Shown here piece after piece: positions 5,723-11,314 of a stretch of DNA of 11,314 bases. The DNA is from Acidimicrobiaceae bacterium (lineage in GTDB: Bacteria; Actinomycetota; Acidimicrobiia; Acidimicrobiales; UBA8190), in contig DMNK01000011.1 in assembly GCA_003453695.1 (NCBI GenBank), positions 47,851 through 59,164 of the forward strand, in the 5' to 3' direction. The stretch's first letter is position 1; each line of letters begins with the position of its first letter. The position numbers and the translations under genes were made by a program. The notes beneath the pieces are model-generated. The model was not told the DNA's origin. It saw only the letters and a program-made list of their open reading frames with translations, and ran no database searches.

Positions 5723-6340
5723 TCAGCCCCGGGGCACCGAGAAGGCGGCGCGCTCTGATCCCACCACCTCTCGCCAGTGACATCCGTGCAGGTGGTCGTT
5801 CACGACCCCCAGGGCCTGCATGGCGGCGTACACGGTGGTGGGCCCGACGAAGACGAACCCGTGCCGACGCAACTCGGCGGAGAGCGCCGTGGACTCGGAG
5901 GTCGACGACGAGAGGTCGCTCAGGTGCTTCGGCGCCGCCGCCCGCGCCGTTTCGTGGCTCCAGAGCATCGCCGCCAGGGAGCGTCCCGCCTGGTGCAGCG
6001 ACACCGTCGCCCGGGCGTTTTTCACCGTGGCGGCGATCTTGCCCCGGTGGCGCACGATGGACGCGTCGGTGACGAGCCGCTCGATGTCGCCGTCCCCGAA
6101 GCGCGAGACGGCCTCGGGGTCGAACGAGCAGAAGGCTCGCCGGAAACCCTCCCGCTTGCGAAGGATGGTGAGCCACGACAGGCCCGCCTGGAAGCCTTCG
6201 AGGCAGAGTTTCTCGTACACACGGGCTTCGTCCGCCACCGGACGCCCCCACTCGGCATCGTGGTAGGCCCGGTACTCCGGCGTCGAGGCGCCCCAGGCGC
6301 ACCGGGCGAGCCCGTCGTCGCCGATGACCAGATCGGTCAC
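5723..6340 (-). CDS. tag: DNA-3-methyladenine glycosylase I (Tag)
   Basis: Base-excision repair enzyme that removes 3-methyladenine from alkylated DNA; 205 residues from the GTG start. Family residues by comparison with E. coli Tag: zinc ligands C14 and H27 (in RCAWG and YHDAEWG), the catalytic/base-binding glutamate E48 in LCLEGFQAGLSW, and the C-terminal zinc ligands H183 and C187 in NDHLHGC. All are present, so it should be active. The GTG start at 6340-6338 overlaps the TGA of the upstream oxidoreductase (GTGA). No independent ribosome binding site is seen, so translation is probably coupled. The frame is open further upstream, but that would bury the start inside the neighbour. The gene runs toward the protease gene, with 25 bases between the two stops and only a 5-bp GC stem in that gap. 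Confidence 0.96.
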   Translation of the reverse strand: MTDLVIGDDGLARCAWGASTPEYRAYHDAEWGRPVADEARVYEKLCLEGFQAGLSWLTILRKREGFRRAFCSFDPEAVSRFGDGDIERLVTDASIVRHRGKIAATVKNARATVSLHQAGRSLAAMLWSHETARAAAPKHLSDLSSSTSESTALSAELRRHGFVFVGPTTVYAAMQALGVVNDHLHGCHWREVVGSERAAFSVPRG

Positions 6341-7221
6341 CAAGGAGCGTGCTCGATGGCGGCCAGCTCGTCCATGACCGGTCCGAACGTGGACTCGAGC
6401 CACCCCCCCGGATCGGGCCCGACCGCACCGGTGACGAGGGTGGACACGCCGATCCGGGCGAACGCCTCAGCGCCCCCGAGCACTTCTTTCGGCCCGGCAC
6501 CGGGCGGGAGCTCCCGGTACATGGCCGTCACCTCGATCTCCTTCGGGTCCCGGCCCACGGCGTCGCAGTGGCGCCGCAGCACCTCGAGCTTGCGGGCGAC
6601 GTCGTCGGGCCCGCCGAAGATGTTGCAGGCGTCGGCGTACCGGGCGACGAGCCGCAAGGTCTTGCGTTCGCCGCTGCCGCCGATCAACAGCCGGGGGCGG
6701 GGGCGGCTGACCGGCTGGGGTGCGCAGATCGTCTCGGCCAGCTGGTAGTGCCGTCCCTCAAAGGGCCCGTCGTTCCCGCTCCACATCTGCAGACAGATCT
6801 GGATGGCCTCTTCGAGCCTCTCGAAGCGCTCGCCCGTGGGCGGGAAGGGCACGCCGAGACCGCGATGCTCACGCTCGTACCAGGCAGCGCCGATCCCGAG
6901 CTCGGCCCGGCCCTGTGAGAGCACGTCCAAGGTCGTGACGATCTTGGCCAGCAGACCCGGATGCCGGTAGCTCACCCCGGTCACGAGCAGACGCAGCCGG
7001 AGACGGCTGGTCACGCCGGCCACGAAGCCGAGCGCGGTGTAGCCCTCGAGCATGGGGTCCTGTGCCGGCGCCATCCAGTCCATCTGGAAGTAGTGGTCCA
7101 TGAACGACTGGGTCTTCACGCCGATGGCCTCCGCCCGTCGAGCCAGGTCGGCGACGCCGGGGCCGATGCCCGACGGACCGCCGGCCCAGTCGAAGCGATG
7201 CACGTGCAGATCCAGTTCCAT
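6337..7221 (-). CDS. LLM class, probably F420-dependent, oxidoreductase
   Basis: A 294-residue flavin-type TIM-barrel enzyme of the bacterial luciferase-like superfamily. Diagnostic segments are the N-terminal strand [12 protein letters not shown], the [10 protein letters not shown] segment at 39-48, [21 protein letters not shown] at about 72-92, the [20 protein letters not shown] core at 107-126, and the cofactor-binding [20 protein letters not shown] at 178-197. This pattern is that of the actinobacterial subgroup that uses coenzyme F420 for hydride transfer. The choice of F420 over FMN is inferred from subgroup resemblance, and the substrate is unknown. The ATG at 7221-7219 has only a weak GGGACC-like site. 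It forms a two-gene unit with tag through a 4-base overlap and diverges from the efflux transporter. Confidence 0.92.
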   Translation of the reverse strand: MELDLHVHRFDWAGGPSGIGPGVADLARRAEAIGVKTQSFMDHYFQMDWMAPAQDPMLEGYTALGFVAGVTSRLRLRLLVTGVSYRHPGLLAKIVTTLDVLSQGRAELGIGAAWYEREHRGLGVPFPPTGERFERLEEAIQICLQMWSGNDGPFEGRHYQLAETICAPQPVSRPRPRLLIGGSGERKTLRLVARYADACNIFGGPDDVARKLEVLRRHCDAVGRDPKEIEVTAMYRELPPGAGPKEVLGGAEAFARIGVSTLVTGAVGPDPGGWLESTFGPVMDELAAIEHAPW

Positions 7222-7282
7222 GGTCCCGGTCTACCCGCTCAGGGCCGAGGCCGCGCCGACTCGCCGGAGGTAGCTTCGACGC

Positions 7283-7345
7283 ATGGCGGAGACGGCGCCG
7301 CAGGGCCTGTTCGGCACAGCCCGCTCCGCGCTGTTGCGGGCGTGA
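7283..7345 (+). CDS. Possible 20-residue leader peptide coupled to the MFS gene
   Basis: ATG 7283 is preceded by GGAGG at 7266-7270 with a 12-base spacer, rather long. It reads [20 protein letters not shown] and stops at TGA 7343-7345, which overlaps the transporter's GTG 7342-7344 as GTGA. The transporter start has no ribosome binding site of its own, so this short frame may deliver ribosomes to it. A frameshift joining the two is less likely, because the transporter N-terminus already looks complete. Expression is not proven. Confidence 0.4.
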   Translation: MAETAPQGLFGTARSALLRA

Positions 7346-9390
7346 CGGTCGTCGACGCCGAGCCCCCGGCGCTGGAGCGGCGCCGCATCCTGGTGATCAT
7401 CGGCGCCCTGCTCCTCGGGATGCTGCTCGCCGCGCTGGACCAGACCATCGTCGCCACCGCGCTCCCGACCATCGCCGGCGATCTCCATGGCCTTTCGCAG
7501 TTGTCGTGGGTGGTCACGGCCTACATCCTCGCTTCCACCGCCTCGACACCGCTGTGGGGAAAACTCGGTGACCTCTACGGCCGCAAGGTCTTCTTCCAGG
7601 CGGCCATCGTCGTGTTCCTGGTGGGATCGGTGCTGTCGGGGCTGAGCACCTCCATGGCCGAACTCGTCGCCTTCCGGGCCCTGCAGGGGATCGGTGGCGG
7701 CGGGCTGTTCGTCGGCGCCCAGGCCATCGTCGGCGACGTGGTCTCCCCCCGTGACCGCGGCCGGTACCAGGGGGTCTTCGGCTCGGTGTTCGGGGTGGCG
7801 AGCGTGCTCGGCCCGCTCATCGGGGGCTTCTTCGTGGACCACCTCAGCTGGCGCTGGGTGTTCTACATCAACCTGCCCATCGGGATCGTGGCCCTGGCCG
7901 TGACGGCCGCCGTCCTTCCCGGCACGAGGGTGCGACGGCAGCACGTCATCGACTACACGGGCACGGTCGTCCTCGCCGGTGCCGCTACCGCCCTGGTCCT
8001 CCTCACCACGCTGGGCGGCATCACCTTTGCGTGGGCGTCGGCACCGATCGTGGGGCTCGGCATCGGGGCGGTCGCGCTGCTCGGGGTGTTCGTCGCCGTG
8101 GAGCGGCGCTCCACCGAGCCGGTCATGCCCCTGCGGCTCTTCTCCAACCGCATCTTCTCGACCTCGAGCGCGGTGGGGTTCGTGGTGGGGTTCGGCATGT
8201 TCGGCGCCATCACCTATCTCCCGCAGTACATGCAGGTGGTTCGGGGCGTCTCGCCCACCCTGTCGGGGCTCGAGCTGCTGCCGCTCATGGCCGGGCTGCT
8301 CCTCACCTCCATGGCCTCGGGGCTGCTCATCACCCGATTCGGCCGGTATCGCATCTTCCCGATCCTCGGCACCGGGATCATGACCCTCGGCATGTACCTC
8401 TTGTCGATGCTCGGCGTGGGGACCTCGACGCTGGGCAGCTCGCTGTTCATGTTCGTCCTGGGCGTAGGCATCGGCGGGGTGCTCCAGGTGCTCGTCATCG
8501 CCGTGCAGAACGCCGTGCCCTACGCCGACCTCGGGGTGGCGACCTCGGGCGCCACGTTCTTCCGATCCATCGGCGGCTCGTTCGGCACCGCCGTCTTCGG
8601 CGCCGTCTTCACCAACCGGCTCACCGTCGAGCTCCGTCACACCCTGGCCGGCGTCACGCTCCCGCCCGGGTTCAGAGCCCTGTCGGGCGCCAGCCCCGCC
8701 GCCCTGAAGCGCCTGCCCCCGGCCGTGCACAGCGGCTTCGTCCACGCCTTCGCCGCCGCCTTGCACACCGTCTTCCTGGTGGCGGTGCCCGTCGCCGCCG
8801 TGGCCTTCGCGCTCAGCTGGCTGCTCAAGGAGATCCCCCTCCGCCAGGCGGCCAGCCGTCCCGACCCGGCACAGACGCTCGGGCCCAACGCCATCCCGGC
8901 GGCCCGCGAGGGCCACGACGAGATCGCCCGGGTGCTCTCGCTCCTGGCCAGCCGAGAGGATGCCGTCAAGGTGTACGAAGACCTGGCGCGCCGGGCGTCG
9001 TTGCCGCTCGATCCCCGCTCCACCTGGGTCCTGCTCCGCCTGCAGGACCGGTCGCAGCTCGATCTGTCCGCCCTGGCCGGCCAGGTGGCGATTCCGGTGG
9101 ACCAGCTGGCCCCGCTGTTCGGACCGCTTGCCGAGGGGGGGTTCCTCAGCCTCGAGCACCTGGACGGGACGCCGGTGGTGGCCCGTCTGACCCCGAGCGG
9201 GGAAACGGCCATCGACCGGCTCGTGGCGGCCCGACGGGAAGGGCTCGCCGAATGGCTGGGGTCGTGGTCCACCGAGCTCGACGAGCAGCTCGCCCACAAG
9301 ATGCGCCAACTGGCGCGCGACCTCCTGCGCGACCCCGGGCGCCGGGCCGAGCTCCTGTCAGCGGCCCGGGCGACCCAAGCCTCCGCATAG
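7342..9390 (+). CDS. DHA2-type MFS multidrug transporter with fused C-terminal winged-helix-like domain
   Basis: Proton-driven exporter of the 14-TM DHA2 (EmrB/QacA-like) family; 682 residues from GTG 7342. Motif D1 reads [17 protein letters not shown] (32-48), motif [11 protein letters not shown] (73-82), motif [11 protein letters not shown] (112-121) and the antiporter motif [13 protein letters not shown] (151-162). The membrane part ends near residue 498. Residues about 510-682 are hydrophilic: after a short linker, [20 protein letters not shown] through [20 protein letters not shown] has the helix-turn-helix plus wing pattern of MarR-like proteins, followed by a long helix. This is roughly 180 residues more than a typical DHA2 pump of about 500. 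GTG is the only in-frame start before the first helix. Drug or metabolite export is the family role; a sensing or regulatory job for the tail is inference. Confidence 0.93.
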   Translation: MTVVDAEPPALERRRILVIIGALLLGMLLAALDQTIVATALPTIAGDLHGLSQLSWVVTAYILASTASTPLWGKLGDLYGRKVFFQAAIVVFLVGSVLSGLSTSMAELVAFRALQGIGGGGLFVGAQAIVGDVVSPRDRGRYQGVFGSVFGVASVLGPLIGGFFVDHLSWRWVFYINLPIGIVALAVTAAVLPGTRVRRQHVIDYTGTVVLAGAATALVLLTTLGGITFAWASAPIVGLGIGAVALLGVFVAVERRSTEPVMPLRLFSNRIFSTSSAVGFVVGFGMFGAITYLPQYMQVVRGVSPTLSGLELLPLMAGLLLTSMASGLLITRFGRYRIFPILGTGIMTLGMYLLSMLGVGTSTLGSSLFMFVLGVGIGGVLQVLVIAVQNAVPYADLGVATSGATFFRSIGGSFGTAVFGAVFTNRLTVELRHTLAGVTLPPGFRALSGASPAALKRLPPAVHSGFVHAFAAALHTVFLVAVPVAAVAFALSWLLKEIPLRQAASRPDPAQTLGPNAIPAAREGHDEIARVLSLLASREDAVKVYEDLARRASLPLDPRSTWVLLRLQDRSQLDLSALAGQVAIPVDQLAPLFGPLAEGGFLSLEHLDGTPVVARLTPSGETAIDRLVAARREGLAEWLGSWSTELDEQLAHKMRQLARDLLRDPGRRAELLSAARATQASA

Positions 9391-9444
9391 CATCCTCCTG
9401 GACGGCTCCGTCGGAGCAGGCCGGAGGGCGACGGGAGGACCACC

Positions 9445-9969
9445 ATGGCCACGGAAACCGAGCGGGCGATCCTCGCCGGAGGCTGCTTCTGGGGGATGCA
9501 GGACCTCATCCGCAAGCTGCCCGGGGTCGTCTCCACCCGAGTCGGCTACAGCGGCGGCGACGTACCCAACGCCACGTACCGCCACCACGGGACCCACGCC
9601 GAGGCGGTCGAGATCATCTTCGACCCCACAACGATCTCCTACCGGGACCTGCTCGAGTTCTTCTTCCAGGTGCACGACCCCACGACGAAGAACCGCCAGG
9701 GCAACGACATCGGCACCAGCTACCGCTCGGCCATCTTCTACACGACCGACGAGCAGAAGCGGGTCGCCGAGGACACCATCGCCGACGTGGACGCGTCGGG
9801 TCTGTGGCCCGGCAAAGTGGTGACCGAGGTGGCCGCCGCCGGCCCCTTCTGGGAGGCCGAGCCCGAGCACCAGGACTACCTGCTCAAGTACCCCGACGGC
9901 TACACCTGTCACTTCGTCCGGCCCGGCTGGAAGCTGCCCCGCGGCGCCGACACCGGCGCCCCGGGCTGA
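9445..9969 (+). CDS. msrA: Peptide methionine sulfoxide reductase A (MsrA)
   Basis: Reduces the S-epimer of methionine sulfoxide in proteins and free methionine sulfoxide; cytoplasmic, 174 residues. The catalytic cysteine is C14 in the invariant GGCFWG motif. [23 protein letters not shown] (35-57) is the family's substrate-pocket segment. [10 protein letters not shown] and the C-terminal PDGYTCHF follow, where C155 is a candidate resolving cysteine. GGGAGGA at 9433-9439 gives a good ribosome binding site five bases before ATG 9445. It follows the transporter by 54 bases on the same strand, with only a 5-bp stem (GCTCC-GTC-GGAGC) between them, so read-through is possible. No msrB is seen nearby. 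The stop lies two bases from the stop of the convergent DedA gene. Confidence 0.97.
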   Translation: MATETERAILAGGCFWGMQDLIRKLPGVVSTRVGYSGGDVPNATYRHHGTHAEAVEIIFDPTTISYRDLLEFFFQVHDPTTKNRQGNDIGTSYRSAIFYTTDEQKRVAEDTIADVDASGLWPGKVVTEVAAAGPFWEAEPEHQDYLLKYPDGYTCHFVRPGWKLPRGADTGAPG

Positions 9970-9971
9970 GC

Positions 9972-10598
9972 TCAGTCCTCCAGCGGCCCCGGATAGGCGG
10001 CCTCGGCGCGCTCCGCGAACCGCTTGATCGAGTGGCGGATCGCCAGCAGCACCACCACCACCGCGACCAGGGCCACGAGGCCGACGGCGAGGTTGATGGT
10101 GCCGGACTCCCGCATGATCGTGGATCCCGCGAAATAGGCGGCCGTGGTGTAGATCGCCGCCCACACCACGCCCCCCGAGGCGTTGGCGACGAGGAATTCT
10201 CGCCACCGCATCCGGCTCGTGCCGGCCAGGAAGGCGGCATAGGTGCGCAGGATGGACACGAAGCGGCCGAAGAAGACGACGAGGGTCCCCCGCTGGTCGA
10301 AGAGGTAACGCGCCACCTTGAGCTTGTGCTCGTCGAGCCGCACGTAGCGCCCATAGCGGCGCGCCAGGGGGTAACCACCCTTGTCGCCGATCCAGTAGCC
10401 GATGTTGTCGCCCACGATGGCCCCCGCAGAGGCCACCAGGAAGATGAGCAGCGGGTGCAGGTGATGGGTCCGGCCGGCGTAGGCGCCGGCGACGATGAGG
10501 GTGGTCTCGCCCGGGAGCGGAACGCCCAGGCTCTCGATGCCGACGAGGGCGAAGACGGCCAGGTACCCGTAGTCGTGGATCAGCTGGTCGATGGACAT
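9972..10598 (-). CDS. DedA family (SNARE-associated/VTT domain) membrane protein
   Basis: Polytopic inner-membrane protein of 208 residues. DedA-family proteins are implicated in lipid carrier (undecaprenyl phosphate or phospholipid) flipping and membrane homeostasis. Typical motifs are present: GIESLGVPLPGE (20-31, with E22, P27, P29 and E31), GDNIGYWIGDKGG (63-75), and FFGRFVSILRTYAAFLAGTSRM (109-130) with the key arginines R112 and R118. Several long hydrophobic segments follow, the last at about 168-187, then a basic/acidic tail. ATG 10598-10596 was chosen because the family N-terminus begins here, although no clear ribosome binding site precedes it; the frame stays open upstream only as antisense to the next gene. 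It diverges from the DUF899 gene and converges on msrA, with both stops inside the palindrome TGAGCTCA. Confidence 0.95.
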   Translation of the reverse strand: MSIDQLIHDYGYLAVFALVGIESLGVPLPGETTLIVAGAYAGRTHHLHPLLIFLVASAGAIVGDNIGYWIGDKGGYPLARRYGRYVRLDEHKLKVARYLFDQRGTLVVFFGRFVSILRTYAAFLAGTSRMRWREFLVANASGGVVWAAIYTTAAYFAGSTIMRESGTINLAVGLVALVAVVVVLLAIRHSIKRFAERAEAAYPGPLED

Positions 10599-10745
10599 GT
10601 GATGGTGCCGATGGCCGACCCCGGGGCGCTCTGCGGGTAGCCCACGTACTAGCAGGCCGCCGGTCGACCCCTCGGTTCCGCCTGTTTCGGGCCCCGCCGA
10701 TCGGGCAACCTGAAGGCAGCGAAACGCACGAGGAAGGGGCCCACC
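10599..10745. promoter_or_regulatory. Divergent intergenic region between DedA and DUF899 genes
   Basis: These 147 bases must hold the promoters of both divergent genes. The plus side ends with AGGAAGGGG at 10731-10739, a good ribosome binding site for GTG 10746. No convincing -10/-35 pair, long dyad or ECF41-type GTCACA element was found on either strand. Confidence 0.4.
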
Positions 10746-11314
10746 GTGGCACAGGCAGCGGGGCGGGCCGGGGCGCCGGACGAAGGCCGCACGGCGGGCA
10801 CACCGGTGATGCCGGAGGTCGTCGACCGAGAGACGTTCCAGGGCCGGCTGGACGGGATCCGGACCCGGGAGAAGGCGCACACCCGGGAGGGTGATGCCAT
10901 CGCCGCCGCCCGGCGCCGCCTTCCCATGGTGGAGGTCGACTCCTCGCTGCCGCTCATCGGCCCCGATGGTGCGGTGAGCCTCCTCGACACCTTCGAAGGG
11001 CGCCGCCAGCTCATCGCCTACTACTTCATGTGGTACCCGGGCCGGCCCGCCCCCGAGCAGTGCGAGGGCTGCACCTTCTTCAACGGGCAGGTTCGGGAGC
11101 TGTCCTACCTGCATTCCCGCGACGTCACCTACGCCACATTCTGCGAAGGCCCGTACGAGGAGAGCGTCCGTTACCGCGACTTTATGGACTGGGATGTCCC
11201 ATGGTACTCGGCGCAAGATTCCGCGGACGCCCTGCTTGCCGGTCGTGGATTCGGCACACTGATTTGCTACCTGCGGGACGGCGACCGTGTGTTCGAGACC
11301 TACTGGACCAACGG
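10746..11314 (+). CDS. DUF899 family thioredoxin-like protein (3' end outside window)
   Basis: The first 189 codons of a protein in the DUF899 family, which has a thioredoxin-like fold and no established reaction. After a variable stretch of about 20 residues come MPEVVDRETFQGRLDGIR, the KAHTREGDAIAAARRRLPMV helix typical of the family, and the LIGPDGAVSLLDTFEGRRQL strand region. Then comes YYFMWYPG and a CxxC pair at C106 and C109 (QCEGCTFF), placed like the redox motif of thioredoxin-fold proteins. Later segments DVTYATF, MDWDVPWYS and YLRDGDRVFETYW also match the family. Start GTG 10746 is supported by AGGAAGGGG seven to eight bases upstream; an in-frame ATG at 10809 is an alternative but lacks such a site. 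The gene runs off the right edge. A redox role is inference from fold and CxxC. Confidence 0.9.
   Translation, partial: MAQAAGRAGAPDEGRTAGTPVMPEVVDRETFQGRLDGIRTREKAHTREGDAIAAARRRLPMVEVDSSLPLIGPDGAVSLLDTFEGRRQLIAYYFMWYPGRPAPEQCEGCTFFNGQVRELSYLHSRDVTYATFCEGPYEESVRYRDFMDWDVPWYSAQDSADALLAGRGFGTLICYLRDGDRVFETYWTN

Noticed and set aside
6961..7341. Transporter extended upstream to make an 809-residue protein
   Set aside because: The extension is antisense to the LLM oxidoreductase and has no transporter-like residues. The DHA2 N-terminus is complete from GTG 7342.
8635..8641. A further CGTCACA element as a third ECF41 promoter
   Set aside because: It lies inside the transporter coding region, and the sequence after 16 bases does not contain GTC in the right place.
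9404..9416. Terminator between the transporter and msrA
   Set aside because: GCTCC-GTC-GGAGC is a 5-bp stem with a 3-nt loop and no T tract, so it is too weak to call.
8031..10640. Very long plus-strand open frame of 869 codons
   Set aside because: It crosses the transporter, msrA and the antisense of dedA, and its translation is low-complexity Arg/Pro/Gly typical of a shadow frame in high-GC DNA.
10599..11216. DedA protein extended upstream to 414 residues
   Set aside because: The added part is antisense to the DUF899 gene, and DedA proteins of about 200 residues begin just before the first hydrophobic segment, as at 10598.

Overview
The window is about 70 percent G+C and densely coded. 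It has many GTG starts, strong GAAAGGAGG/AAGGAGG-type ribosome binding sites, a probable F420-dependent luciferase-like oxidoreductase, a sterol-clan-like cytochrome P450 and a PepA-type membrane serine protease. Together these point to a chromosomal segment of a high-GC actinobacterium. Acidimicrobiia is possible, but that is an inference from style only. No RNA genes, CRISPR arrays, insertion sequences or phage genes were seen.

Layout: (1) 1-1041 (+): the C-terminal end of a cytochrome P450, then a TetR regulator. They are joined by a short tandem repeat that copies the TetR start region and creates a 13-codon mini-ORF with overlapping stop and start codons. (2) 1088-2745: a carboxymuconolactone decarboxylase (CMD)/AhpD-fold gene (-) facing away from an ECF41/SigJ-type sigma factor with a C-terminal SnoaL-like domain (+). 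Each gene is preceded by a GTCACA-N16-GGTC element of the kind ECF41 factors recognise, so the pair looks like a self-contained autoregulated stress switch. (3) 2786-3850 (+): a PiT-like permease directly behind the sigma gene, possibly in its operon. (4) About 3917-4235 (+): a frameshifted C-terminal remnant of a second, ECF42-type sigma factor. (5) 4372-5697 (+): a membrane-anchored PepA/HtrA-like protease with a PDZ domain. (6) 7221-5723 (-): an LLM oxidoreductase and 3-methyladenine DNA glycosylase I, coupled by a GTGA overlap. (7) 7283-9390 (+): a possible 20-residue leader peptide, coupled by GTGA to a 682-residue DHA2-type multidrug transporter carrying a fused winged-helix-like C-terminal domain. 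(8) 9445-9969 (+): MsrA, convergent with a DedA-family membrane protein (9972-10598, -). (9) 10746-11314 (+): the start of a DUF899 thioredoxin-like protein, cut by the window end.

Several genes fit a stress and repair theme: CMD/AhpD fold, MsrA, DUF899, Tag, envelope protease and efflux pump. They do not form one operon. The best-supported and most interesting signal is the symmetric divergent ECF41 promoter pair at 1717-1812. Next are the transporter/winged-helix fusion and the two coupled mini-ORFs.
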